A DNA stretch of 19,303 nucleotides from CAYLGT01 sp964383465 (GTDB lineage Bacteria; Patescibacteriota; Saccharimonadia; Saccharimonadales; Saccharimonadaceae): NCBI GenBank assembly GCA_964383465.1, contig CAYLGT010000014.1, positions 1-19,303 on the forward strand, read 5' to 3'. Within the stretch, counting starts at the first letter, position 1. Each line of letters starts with the position of its first letter. Below, piece by piece: positions 5,275-12,567 of this stretch. Below the pieces are notes generated by a model. It made no database searches, was not told the DNA's origin, and saw only the letters and a list, made by a program, of their open reading frames with translations. A program made the translations under genes and the position numbers.

Positions 5275-7212
5275 ATGGAGTATTATGTTGTGTCACCACT
5301 ACGGGTCGTTCATGCACGCGAAAGCGCCCTGACGTACCACTTTGAGGGTGTGCTTTCACCGGGCCAGATCGTAGCGGTCGGTGTCGGTCAAAAAACAGTG
5401 CCCGCTGTAGTCCTGTCGCGCACTAAAAAACCAGACTTTGCCACCAAGCCAATCGATGCCGTCGTTACCACTACACCACTGCCGGCGCCTTTGCTCGCAC
5501 TCCATACCTGGCTGAGCGACTACTATCTCTCGCATCCTGTTGCTGTCTGGCAGTCTATGCTGCCGAGTGGCCTTCTGAAAAAACGGAGAAATCGCGCGGC
5601 AAAACGCTTAGAACACCTTAGAGATCGAACAAATTATATGCTCAACTCTGATCAAAAACAAGCTGTTTCAGCTATCTGGGCCCGGCCTGCACAGACGACG
5701 CTGCTACGCGGAATCACCGGCTCAGGCAAGACCGCTATGTATATCGAGCTGGCCAAGCGAACTATGAAAGAAGGTCATTCATGTATTGTTCTCGTCCCTG
5801 AAATCGCCCTCACCTCACAAATCGTTGCCGAGTTCTCTGCTCATTTTGAAGACATCATTCTCACTCATTCCACCATGACTGAAGCTGAGCGTCATATGAC
5901 CTGGCTCGAAGCGCTGACAAGTCCAAAGCCTCGCGTCGTCATCGGACCTCGCTCCGCCCTCTTCCTGCCACTACCAAACATTGGGCTCATTGTTATAGAT
6001 GAGTGCCATGAACCTGCTTACAAACAAGAAAAAAGCCCTCGCTACTCTGCACTGCGTGCCGCCAGCATACTGGCGCGCGAACATGGTGCTCGTCTGGTAC
6101 TTGGCAGTGCTACGCCATCAGTAAGCGATTACTTTCTCGCCGACAACTCTGGCAGTGTCGTCACCATCGACAAACTCGCCAAACAACATGCCATTCCACC
6201 TACGGTTGAAATCGTTGACATGACGAAACATGGTAATTTTGGCCGTAGTCAGTTTTTATCAAATCAACTACTGACCAAGCTTGAAGAAAATCTCGGTGCC
6301 ACTCATCAATCTCTTTTGTTTCATAACCGCCGCGGAAGCGCCCCTACCACGCTCTGCGAGAATTGTGGCTGGAGTGCTGCCTGTCCACGCTGTTACGTAC
6401 CCCTTACCCTCCACGCCGACCAACATCACCTGCGATGCCACCTATGCAATCATCAAGAACGTGTGCCAACTGCTTGTCCTGTCTGTGGTGGGGCACATAT
6501 CATCCATAAAGGTATCGGCACTAAACGCATCGAAGAAGAAGTTCGACTTCTGTTTCCTGCTGCCAAAGTTGCACGCTTTGATGGCGACAATTCATCGGGC
6601 GAAACCGTCGACGCTTCCTACCAGGCACTCTACGACGGTGACATCGACATCATCATCGGTACCCAGGTGATCGCCAAAGGGCTCGACCTGCCAAAACTGC
6701 GTTTTGTTGGCGTCGTCCAGGCAGACAGCGGGCTAGCACTCCCCGACTATCAGAGTAGTGAACGCGTTTTTCAGCTCCTCGCCCAAGTAAGCGGACGCGT
6801 CGGTCGCAATGAACACGAGAGTCACGTCGTCGTACAAAGCTACCAGCCAACCCACCCTAGTGTGACGAGCGGCATCGCTCAGGACTACAGGTCATTTTAT
6901 GAAAGCACACTAGCCGATCGTCAGCGCGCAAACTTCCCACCGTATACCTACCTACTAAAGGCAACATGCACCTATAAGTCCGAGGCAGCTTCTGTGCGTG
7001 CGGCCCGGCAACTAGCTGGGACACTGCGTCCGCTACTTAAACCAGGAGACGAGATCGTTGGACCAGCACCCGCATTTTACGAACGTGCTCGCGATAGTTA
7101 CCGCTGGCAGCTTATCGTCAAAAGCCGGTCCCGCACCCAGCTCGTCAAACTCGCAGAGCACATACCGTCAGCGCACTGGCAGTTCGAGCTCGATCCTATC
7201 TCTCTTCTCTAG
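5275..7212 (+). CDS. priA: Primosomal replication restart helicase PriA
   Basis: 645 residues from the chosen start, shorter than the about 730 of E. coli PriA, mainly in the N-terminal DNA-binding part. Visible in order: N-terminal 3'BD-like segment (1-100); Walker A GITGSGKT (146-153); DExH box DECH (242-245, more often DEEH); GSATPS motif (278-283); eight zinc-binding cysteines C361, C364, C370, C373, C388, C391, C401, C404; helicase motifs V/VI GTQVIAKGLDLP and QVSGRVGR. PriA recognises stalled forks and D-loops and reloads the replicative helicase. The start at 5275 is preferred over 5266 because the -10 box overlaps the latter. def and fmt follow on the same strand, an arrangement (priA-def-fmt) found in many bacteria. 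Secure assignment. Confidence 0.95.
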   Translation: MEYYVVSPLRVVHARESALTYHFEGVLSPGQIVAVGVGQKTVPAVVLSRTKKPDFATKPIDAVVTTTPLPAPLLALHTWLSDYYLSHPVAVWQSMLPSGLLKKRRNRAAKRLEHLRDRTNYMLNSDQKQAVSAIWARPAQTTLLRGITGSGKTAMYIELAKRTMKEGHSCIVLVPEIALTSQIVAEFSAHFEDIILTHSTMTEAERHMTWLEALTSPKPRVVIGPRSALFLPLPNIGLIVIDECHEPAYKQEKSPRYSALRAASILAREHGARLVLGSATPSVSDYFLADNSGSVVTIDKLAKQHAIPPTVEIVDMTKHGNFGRSQFLSNQLLTKLEENLGATHQSLLFHNRRGSAPTTLCENCGWSAACPRCYVPLTLHADQHHLRCHLCNHQERVPTACPVCGGAHIIHKGIGTKRIEEEVRLLFPAAKVARFDGDNSSGETVDASYQALYDGDIDIIIGTQVIAKGLDLPKLRFVGVVQADSGLALPDYQSSERVFQLLAQVSGRVGRNEHESHVVVQSYQPTHPSVTSGIAQDYRSFYESTLADRQRANFPPYTYLLKATCTYKSEAASVRAARQLAGTLRPLLKPGDEIVGPAPAFYERARDSYRWQLIVKSRSRTQLVKLAEHIPSAHWQFELDPISLL

Positions 7213-7232
7213 CAGCGAAGCTGTTTTTCCTC

Positions 7233-7238
7233 TATACT
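7233..7238 (+). promoter_or_regulatory. Possible -10 box of def
   Basis: TATACT eleven bases before the def ATG at 7250, inside the 37-base gap after priA. It would give a leader of only a few bases. No Shine-Dalgarno sequence and no clear -35 box; read-through from priA is equally possible. Confidence 0.35.
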
Positions 7239-7249
7239 TGTTGGTACTT

Positions 7250-7822
7250 ATGACCACCCGAGCCGACATCATCACCCTGCCGCACCCAGACCTGCGTAAA
7301 AAATCCGCACGTATCCACGTCATCACCGATGAGGTTCGTCAGCTTATCCAGGACATGAAAGATGCGGCGCTTGACTGGGAAGATAGTCGGCCTCACGAAA
7401 TCGCCGTTGCGCTCGCCGCGGTACAAATTGATCGCCTTGAGCGAGTAGTTATAGTCCGCGGCGATTTCGAACACAAAGAAGATCGTTCTTTTATGGTGCT
7501 CATCAACCCCGAGGTTGTGAAGTACGAAGGAAACATCGTAACCGATCATGAGGGGTGTCTGAGTGTTAAAAACATCTATGGTCTGGTACCTCGTCATGAC
7601 AAAATCCGTCTCAAAGCCCTCGACGAAGAAGGCAATGAGGTACGTGCACGTGCCGAAGGCTTCCTGGCTCGGGTTCTCCAGCACGAAATAGATCATACCA
7701 ACGGCATATGTTTTGTCGACCACATAGATGATCAAAAAGATGCCTTTTTCACACTCGATGATTCAGGTGACTTAAGCGCAACGGCCTACGAAGATGTCAA
7801 AGCGTCTGGTATTTTTCGGTAA
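7250..7822 (+). CDS. def: Peptide deformylase
   Basis: 190 residues. Removes the formyl group from the N-terminal Met of nascent proteins. Motif 2 EGCLS (101-105, metal ligand C103) and motif 3 QHEIDH (144-149; ligands H145 and H149, catalytic E146) are intact. Motif 1, normally GxGLAAxQ, reads AVALAAVQ (52-59): both glycines are alanine but the Q59 that contacts the substrate is kept. An insertion-like DWEDSRPHE precedes it. The start ATG at 7250 opens with a normal deformylase N-terminus (ITLPHPDLRKKS); the frame is open upstream but that part overlaps priA. The last 29 bases overlap fmt, so the two enzymes of the formylation cycle are co-translated. Likely active, but the motif 1 changes are unusual. 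Confidence 0.9.
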   Translation: MTTRADIITLPHPDLRKKSARIHVITDEVRQLIQDMKDAALDWEDSRPHEIAVALAAVQIDRLERVVIVRGDFEHKEDRSFMVLINPEVVKYEGNIVTDHEGCLSVKNIYGLVPRHDKIRLKALDEEGNEVRARAEGFLARVLQHEIDHTNGICFVDHIDDQKDAFFTLDDSGDLSATAYEDVKASGIFR

Positions 7823-8693
7823 CGAACGCCTCGTAAGCGGCCTGCCCCATAGCGACACGCCGGTGCTTCGTGGCTTGCTCGAAAGAGGTTACGAAATCGT
7901 TGCCATAGTCGCCAACTACGAAACTGGCACCTCTCGCTCGGCCCGAAAACTGGAAGTTGCTGAAGTCGCAAAAGAACATAACATACCACTCTTTACCCCT
8001 GAAAAACCGGCAGATATCTTCGATGAACTCCGTAAGTTTCATGCAGATGCGGCGGTGCTGGTCGCCTATGGGCGAATCATACCTCAGCGAGTAATAGATG
8101 TGTTCGGTCCAGTTGGAATCATCAACATACACCCTTCACTCCTGCCTCGTCACCGTGGCCCAACCCCGATCGAGTCTACAATCCTGGCGGGAGATACTGA
8201 AGCCGGAGTCAGCATCATGCGCATTACGGCAGGCATGGACGAAGGCCCTGTGTATACTCAAGCGCGTGTACCCCTCTCGGGTTCAGAGACGAAATTTGAG
8301 CTATATGAAAAGCTTTCAGAACTAGGCGCCAAACTACTCATAGACTCACTCCCCGACATACTCGAAAACAAACTACAACCAGTTTCGCAGCAAAACGATG
8401 GTGTAACTGTTACATCACTGATTTTGAAACAACATGGTATTTTGGACACCACAACAGATACAGCATATGCTTTGGAGCGCAAGATTCGTGCCCACCTAAG
8501 TTATCCAAAATCACGACTGTCCATCGGAAATAACGATGTAGTTGTAACAATGGCAAAAGTTGTCGACGGCCCTGGGTCTGGCATACTTGTCGTGCCCTGC
8601 GCTGAAAAAACCTACCTAGAGATACTCGAACTCACTGCCCCATCGGGCAAAAAGATGACTGGCGAAGCCTACCTCCGCGGCTATGCAGCCTGA
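7794..8693 (+). CDS. fmt: Methionyl-tRNA formyltransferase
   Basis: 299 residues, close to the family length. Transfers formyl from 10-formyl-tetrahydrofolate to initiator Met-tRNA. The formyltransferase domain shows FFGNERL at the N-terminus, the catalytic region INIHPSLLPRHRGPTP (110-125; N111 and H113) and MDEGP (148-152, catalytic D149). The C-terminal OB-like domain covers about residues 205-299 (KIRAHLSYPKSRL onward). The ATG lies inside the end of def (29-base overlap), implying translational coupling. At its 3' end it overlaps the convergent gene at 8681 by 13 bases, so no separate terminator is available for it. Confidence 0.93.
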   Translation: MSKRLVFFGNERLVSGLPHSDTPVLRGLLERGYEIVAIVANYETGTSRSARKLEVAEVAKEHNIPLFTPEKPADIFDELRKFHADAAVLVAYGRIIPQRVIDVFGPVGIINIHPSLLPRHRGPTPIESTILAGDTEAGVSIMRITAGMDEGPVYTQARVPLSGSETKFELYEKLSELGAKLLIDSLPDILENKLQPVSQQNDGVTVTSLILKQHGILDTTTDTAYALERKIRAHLSYPKSRLSIGNNDVVVTMAKVVDGPGSGILVVPCAEKTYLEILELTAPSGKKMTGEAYLRGYAA

Positions 8694-9127
8694 GCTTCGG
8701 CGCCGTCAGAGCCTCCCAAAAATGCCTCGCGGTTGTCGCGGATAAAGTTTTTGAGCGTTTCGAGTTCGGTGGCAACTACTTGTTTATAGTCAGGGCGATT
8801 CATCTCGAGCCACTTTAGCGAACCATACTCGCTAACAAGCACGAGGTTATCTACGTCGGCTGGTGCACTCGCCTTTAGCTGCTTGAAGTCTTCTGCGTCG
8901 AGATAGTTCGGTAGAAAGCGTTCAAACCATGACATAACCTTTTGTTCATCACGGTCCACAAAGGCCTCGAACTGCGCCAGTTGGTCGTCGCTCAACCCCT
9001 CTGAAAGTTTGGTACCTACTCGTAACTCAAGCTCACTATATATGTGTTGTAACAGTGCCTGTTTTTGATCATCAGGCAAATCACCAAGGCCTACATCGTT
9101 TAGAAAATTCTCGTCGAGCTGAAACAT
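8681..9127 (-). CDS. Conserved small acidic protein, DUF5663-like
   Basis: 148 residues, acidic and predicted largely helical, no signal peptide or membrane segment. The N-terminal half (FLNDVGLGDLPDDQKQALLQHIYSELELRVG... LSDDQLAQFEAF) resembles the DUF5663 pattern I recall from candidate-phyla bacteria: 'F.....L..LP...K..LL.....LE.RVG..L...LS..QL..FE'. This recognition is from memory and moderate. The C-terminal half (WFERFLPNYLDAEDFKQL... RPDYKQVVATELETLKNFI) is also helical. AAAGGGGA precedes the ATG with good spacing. The gene converges on fmt with a 13-base overlap of the 3' ends, and sits directly downstream of the terminator at 9198-9230, so it has its own promoter. Function unknown. 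Confidence 0.75.
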   Translation of the reverse strand: MFQLDENFLNDVGLGDLPDDQKQALLQHIYSELELRVGTKLSEGLSDDQLAQFEAFVDRDEQKVMSWFERFLPNYLDAEDFKQLKASAPADVDNLVLVSEYGSLKWLEMNRPDYKQVVATELETLKNFIRDNREAFLGGSDGAEAQAA

Positions 9128-9197
9128 GTCTTTCCCCTTTTTGGCTGCTATGTATACTTTTCTTTTCCATAATTATACGCGCTTACTGCGCTGACAC

Positions 9198-9230
9198 AAA
9201 AATCCCCGCATGTTGCATACGGGGATTTTT
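9198..9230. terminator. Bidirectional intrinsic terminator
   Basis: AAAAATCCCCG (9198-9208) pairs with CGGGGATTTTT (9220-9230) around an 11-base loop that can add ATG/CAT pairs. T tracts are present in both directions. It ends the minus-strand surface-protein gene at 9252. Confidence 0.85.
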
Positions 9231-9251
9231 TCTAAAGAGCCAGGTTATGGC

Positions 9252-9923
9252 TTAGCGACGAAATAATTTTCGACTCAGCGTGCGACGCGACTGGGCATAG
9301 GTATACGCACCATATCCGAGCGCACCGCTCCCAAGTAGCCCACTCACAATCGTTTCCGGACCTGTTGAAGCGAGCTCACTAGGAGTTTCTTCGTCGTCGC
9401 CTTTTGCGACTTGCTGCTCTGAACATGCCTCATCGTCGACAGGNNNNNNNNNNNNNNNNNNNNNNNNNNNNNNNNNNNNNNNNNNNNNNNNNNNNNNNNN
9501 NNNNNNNNNNNNNNNNNNNNNNNNNNNNNNNNNNNNNNNNNNNCCGTTCACGCTGGCGGGAAGCGCTGCGCGAACCATGACATCTTTAGCAATTCCGACA
9601 CCACTGGCGTTGAGGTTGCTGGCGGCGTTGTTGTGGACGTACACCTGCACCATGTATTCATGACCAGGTGTCAGTGTTGCGGTGCTTTTGAGTTTTGTAC
9701 CTGCAGTTACGTCCTGAATGGTGACGAATTCTCGTTCATCACCATAGTTTGGATTATCGGTGATCGAGTTGAATGTCACGTGGTCGGCCGGATGAGCCAT
9801 AGTGTAGGTTGGGCGTTCAGGGCCCCATGCGAAGCTCGCGGATACACTTACCGCTGCCGTAAGTACGGCGAGAACAGCTGCAAATCGTTTCGGTATATAA
9901 CGAAAATAGTTTGTTATCCTCAT
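9252..9923 (-). CDS. Secreted surface protein with TGP-type C-terminal anchor (contains scaffold gap)
   Basis: Signal peptide at residues 1-33 (basic MRITNYFRYIPKRF, hydrophobic AAVLAVLTAAVSVSASFA), then an extracellular domain beginning WGPERPTYTMAHPADHVTFN and containing GDEREFV and a beta-rich PGHEYMVQVYVHNNAAS. From memory this 'GPERPTYTM...HVTFNSI' domain is common in Saccharibacteria. The C-terminus has an acidic linker, LASTGP, a 22-residue hydrophobic stretch, SRRTL and a basic end KLFRR, the layout of a sortase-like sorting signal. AAGGAGAG precedes the ATG with six bases. 9444-9543 is 100 N; the frame is the same on both sides, but the true length of the missing piece is unknown, and the protein may be much longer. 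The terminator at 9198-9230 follows. Confidence 0.8.
   Translation of the reverse strand: MRITNYFRYIPKRFAAVLAVLTAAVSVSASFAWGPERPTYTMAHPADHVTFNSITDNPNYGDEREFVTIQDVTAGTKLKSTATLTPGHEYMVQVYVHNNAASNLNASGVGIAKDVMVRAALPASVNXXXXXXXXXXXXXXXXXXXXXXXXXXXXXXXXXXPVDDEACSEQQVAKGDDEETPSELASTGPETIVSGLLGSGALGYGAYTYAQSRRTLSRKLFRR
9444..9543. other. Scaffold gap of 100 N
   Basis: Exactly 100 undetermined bases inside the surface-protein gene. A round 100 is a common placeholder, so the real distance and content are unknown; repetitive surface-protein sequence is a plausible cause of the break. Confidence 0.98.
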
Positions 9924-9944
9924 ACGTCTCTCCTTATCTGTTAG

Positions 9945-9973
9945 AGTATCAGTTATTTTATGCTTACGCCAAA
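9945..9973 (-). promoter_or_regulatory. Possible promoter of the gapped surface protein
   Basis: TTTGGC (9973-9968), 17-base spacer, GATACT (9950-9945) on the minus strand. Moderate matches. It lies between the terminator at 10031-10067 and the ribosome binding site. Confidence 0.35.
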
Positions 9974-10030
9974 TTCTTAAGAGGTAATCTGGTGACTGTC
10001 AAATCATGTCAGTTCATAGAAAAGTGCTTC

Positions 10031-10067
10031 GAGGCGGCCGGTCAGGGAGTCCCTGATCGGCCGCCTC
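10031..10067 (-). terminator. Strong hairpin terminator of the two-gene operon
   Basis: GAGGCGGCCGGTCAGGGA pairs with TCCCTGATCGGCCGCCTC over 18 positions with a single G:T pair and a one-base centre (loop opens to a few bases). On the minus strand GAAGCACTTTTC follows. It lies 18 bases after the stop codon at 10088-10086. Confidence 0.8.
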
Positions 10068-10085
10068 TCGGCGATGAGATAGATG

Positions 10086-11540
10086 TCACGGGCCATTGGG
10101 TGACCCCGTCTGCGTCCCCGACTCCTCAGGAGAGGGAGCCGCAGAATGGCCGTCGCTCGCTCCGCCACCGGAACCATCTCCTCCGCCCGAAGGCGACGAT
10201 GATGGTGCAAGCGGCGAAGGCTTGGGCGCTGGCTTGGGTTCGGCCGGACCAGCCGTACCTTCGTTCGGATCACTGACGCCGCTGGGTTGCGGTGCCGGTG
10301 ACTTCGGTTGAAGGCACTGCGAGTTCGGACCCTGGTAGCCCGGAACCTTCGGACAGCTGTCCTTGGGTCCATGCGGCTGCGTGACAGGCGGAACAGAGGG
10401 GGTGTACGGGCGGACCGGACGAATGTCAGTGAACCCGACATTGCCACAATCCGCTCGCATGGACGCCTTCCAGATGACCTCACCCTCGGTGCTCATGCAG
10501 AGCCAGAGGACGTCACCGGGCTTGGCCTGGCGGTAGCCGTCAGGCGTCAGCACGACTTCGTCGTCATAGTAGGGTTGGCCCTCGTACTGCATGTCACGAG
10601 TGAACTGCACCGGGATGTAGCACTCCCCCGTAAGGGCGCGCGTGATCTCGGTGTTCACCTGGACGGGGTCGTCGAACTTGTCCTCCATGGCCTGCTGGAC
10701 CATGGACCGAGCCGCCACGGATGCCTCACTGTCGCCCGTAAGGAACGCCACGACATCGTGGCGATCCTCCAGGGTCTGGCCGACGAAACCCAGACTGTTC
10801 TGGGGGTCGTGTGCCGACCAGTCGACATCGGTGGTGTACTCACCCGGTCGAAGTCCCTTGTCCTTCAGCTCACGATCGAGCTGCTGGGCAAGCTTCTTGT
10901 AGTTCGGGTCAGCTGTCTCGGTCTTGGTGGCGCCGGGGTTGCCGGACGCCGGGCTAGAGGACCCGACGTCCGACGCACCCGCGGACTGCGACTGATAGCC
11001 GTTGGCCGGAATCTCAGTCACATGCATCCCCAGCATCTTGAAGATGAACGGGAGAAGCAACACGAGGGCCAGGATGGCCGCCGTAGCCCACATGACCTTG
11101 GCAAACATCTGCTTGCTCGAGTAGAACAACACCGCCAGCAGAACAGCCACCCCGGTGAGGGCAGCCATTCCCTGCCAGGTCTTCGCCCACCACCACATGT
11201 CGTTGCTGAACATATCCCCGAAGGGAGCCAGCAGGGCGATGGCGAGGGCGACCCAGCCAAGCAGACGTCCGTCCCTGTGAGCCAGGAAGCTCACAAGGAT
11301 CATGACCACCAAAATGATGATGATCAGAATGATCCACCCCGCGCTCAGAAAACGCAGAATGAAAAACGGCGTGGGTAGCGGCATCCAGTAGCGGAACATC
11401 GCCCATCCAAGGGCAAGGACCGCGAGCTGAATGCCGACACGCCGGCGACCACTGCTCAGGACACTCGAAACGAGCGAGCCGAGCAGCACAAGCACCACCA
11501 GGCCAATGGCCAGCTGGAGCATGCCGTACGGTACAGGCAT
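10086..11540 (-). CDS. Polytopic membrane protein with globular domain and Pro/Ser-rich tail
   Basis: 484 residues; ATG at 11540 with AAAGGGG six bases upstream. About six membrane segments (approx. 8-29, 35-50, 60-87, 92-108, 120-141, 148-170), a Gly/Ser/Ala linker (180-210), a soluble domain 211-385 (YKKLAQQLDRELK..., CYIPVQFTRDMQYEGQPYY, KPGDVLWLC, RADCGNVGF) with C307, C348 and C365, then a low-complexity Pro/Ser/Gly tail to the end with two more cysteines (C396, C409). The phrase RADCGN followed by a proline-rich tail is one I have seen in uncharacterised candidate-phyla proteins, from memory. Second gene of an operon 14 bases after the coiled-coil gene. G/C-rich codons differ from neighbouring core genes. 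It could be a component of a cell-surface or conjugation-like apparatus, but no diagnostic motif supports that; function unknown. Confidence 0.8.
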   Translation of the reverse strand: MPVPYGMLQLAIGLVVLVLLGSLVSSVLSSGRRRVGIQLAVLALGWAMFRYWMPLPTPFFILRFLSAGWIILIIIILVVMILVSFLAHRDGRLLGWVALAIALLAPFGDMFSNDMWWWAKTWQGMAALTGVAVLLAVLFYSSKQMFAKVMWATAAILALVLLLPFIFKMLGMHVTEIPANGYQSQSAGASDVGSSSPASGNPGATKTETADPNYKKLAQQLDRELKDKGLRPGEYTTDVDWSAHDPQNSLGFVGQTLEDRHDVVAFLTGDSEASVAARSMVQQAMEDKFDDPVQVNTEITRALTGECYIPVQFTRDMQYEGQPYYDDEVVLTPDGYRQAKPGDVLWLCMSTEGEVIWKASMRADCGNVGFTDIRPVRPYTPSVPPVTQPHGPKDSCPKVPGYQGPNSQCLQPKSPAPQPSGVSDPNEGTAGPAEPKPAPKPSPLAPSSSPSGGGDGSGGGASDGHSAAPSPEESGTQTGSPNGP

Positions 11541-11554
11541 CGGATGCCCCTTTC

Positions 11555-12052
11555 TCAGTCAGTCTTCTTTGCGGGGTTGATCGGACCGAACACCTTGTCG
11601 GCAATCCAGACGTCAAGACGCTTGCGCGGCTTGTCAGCCGGAGCCGACTCGGACTCGGGCGCCGGCGTGGCAAGGGTCGTCCTGACAGGAGGAGCGACCG
11701 GTGCGACGTCAAGCGCTGCATGGGCGTGACGCAGGTCGTCGAGGATGTTGCGCAGCGTGTCGACATCACCAGCGTTCTGGTGAGCGTTGTCGAACTGCTG
11801 CTCCAGGTCGTCGAGCATCCTGAGAAGTCCGGCACGCTCATCCCGGAGTTCAGAAATCTCATGCTCGAGCTGTCGGATGTTGACGGCGATGTGAGCGCCG
11901 GCAGTCGTCGTCAGCTCATCGATCTCGGTGAGCAGCTGCTGAGCCTCGGCGTCAGGTTGACCCTGAAGCCTGCTCTGGAGCAGCTCGTGGAAGGACGGCT
12001 GCGACTGCCGGGGTCCCCCCGGAGGAGGCGTGGGCACGGGTGCACTGGGCAT
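11555..12052 (-). CDS. Coiled-coil protein with Pro-rich ends, unknown function
   Basis: 165 residues from the ATG at 12052, chosen because AAGGAG lies eight bases upstream; a longer frame from 12073 would include the ribosome binding site. Pro-rich N-terminus (1-20), predicted long helix/coiled coil about 38-115 (EAQQLLTEIDELT..., IRQLEHEISELRDERAGLLRMLDDLEQQFDNA, LRNILDDLRHAHAAL), a Pro/Ala linker and a short basic C-terminal segment KPRKRLDVWIADKVFGPINP. No signal peptide. First gene of the operon with the membrane protein at 10086-11540. Preceded by a leader of about 400 bases. The operon's G/C-rich codon use and lack of recognised families suggest accessory origin; a scaffold or adaptor for the membrane partner is only a guess. 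Confidence 0.75.
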   Translation of the reverse strand: MPSAPVPTPPPGGPRQSQPSFHELLQSRLQGQPDAEAQQLLTEIDELTTTAGAHIAVNIRQLEHEISELRDERAGLLRMLDDLEQQFDNAHQNAGDVDTLRNILDDLRHAHAALDVAPVAPPVRTTLATPAPESESAPADKPRKRLDVWIADKVFGPINPAKKTD

Positions 12053-12459
12053 GACTTGTTCTCCTTTCCCCACACGGGGACTCGTTTGTGTGAAAAACTA
12101 CACCCCAGAGTGGCTGGGAGTAGCACACCACAGGACATCGTAGGATATCCAGAAGTGCGCTACTCCCATACGGCATAGGAGAACTACCTATTTCTATCTC
12201 ATTGCCAGCTACGCGAGCAGGTTGCTCAAGCGCAGCAAGGTACGCACCTACCCCCCTCTGTATTGCGGCACAGTGAGAACAGATGCAGCACCTCGCTACG
12301 CTTGGCGTGCTCAGAAGCTATGAATTGGCATGATTTGACAGAGGTAAACGAGTGAACGCTCGTTTACCAAAAACCAGATTGTAAACTTACCTCTTCGCAT
12401 GCAGTCGTCGCGGTAGAGTTATAGCTTGATCCCACCTCTTACCTGCCGCAATACGTTGA

Positions 12460-12473
12460 TAGTACAAATGTAT
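12460..12473. promoter_or_regulatory. Possible operator copy 1 (TAGTACNNATGTAT)
   Basis: TAGTACAAATGTAT contains the palindromic half-sites TAC-N4-GTA and covers the -10 box of the minus-strand promoter. A second copy lies at 12521-12534, 61 bases away, with 12 of 14 bases identical. Confidence 0.4.
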
Positions 12474-12495
12474 CATTTTTTGTGTATTTTGTCAA
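12467..12495 (-). promoter_or_regulatory. Promoter for the two-gene G/C-rich operon
   Basis: Perfect TTGACA (12495-12490), 17-base spacer, TACATT (12472-12467). The predicted start near 12460 would give the long leader described for 12053-12567; a promoter closer to the gene cannot be excluded. Confidence 0.5.
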
Positions 12496-12509
12496 GATAG
12501 AAAACACTA

Positions 12510-12539
12510 TTGACATTTCATAGTACTTATGTATATAAT
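12510..12539 (+). promoter_or_regulatory. Strong sigma70-type promoter of the basic hypothetical gene
   Basis: Perfect TTGACA (12510-12515), 18-base spacer, perfect TATAAT (12534-12539). Predicted start near 12546, about 22 bases before the ATG at 12568. This is the best promoter in the window. Confidence 0.8.
12521..12534. promoter_or_regulatory. Possible operator copy 2 (TAGTACNNATGTAT)
   Basis: TAGTACTTATGTAT, the second copy of the motif at 12460-12473, sits in the spacer and overlaps the first base of the -10 box of the plus-strand promoter. The placement of both copies on divergent -10 regions fits a common repressor. Confidence 0.4.
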
Positions 12540-12567
12540 GAACATATAAATTTAGAAAAACAAAAAA

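Larger units (their letters stand above)
12053..12567. promoter_or_regulatory. Long divergent regulatory region with folded leader
   Basis: 515 bases without a gene. On the minus side, from the promoter near 12495-12467 to the ATG at 12052, is a leader of about 400 bases with: an 11-bp long-range pair (12260-12270 with 12444-12454, GTATTGCGGCA/TGCCGCAATAC); a perfect 10-bp hairpin GGTAAACGAG/CTCGTTTACC (12343-12368, 6-base loop); a hairpin GGGAGTAGC/GCTACTCCC (12116-12167) with further inner pairs; and TCCCC/GGGGA (12067-12080) abutting the Shine-Dalgarno AAGGAG. None has a clear U tract. Candidate for an RNA-level control region or an independent non-coding RNA. I found no tmRNA, RNase P or SRP signature in it. 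Confidence 0.5.

Noticed and set aside
7058..7249. N-terminal extension of Def to 7058
   Set aside because: It lies inside the 3' end of priA and is Ser-rich shadow sequence; deformylase similarity begins at the ATG at 7250.
10308..11378. Plus-strand frame of 356 codons opposite the membrane-protein gene
   Set aside because: His/Arg/Gly-rich translation typical of the complement of a G/C-rich gene; the minus-strand frame has membrane segments, a ribosome binding site and a terminator.
12343..12368. Perfect GGTAAACGAG/CTCGTTTACC hairpin as a terminator
   Set aside because: No U tract on either side and no gene ends nearby; kept as part of the regulatory leader.
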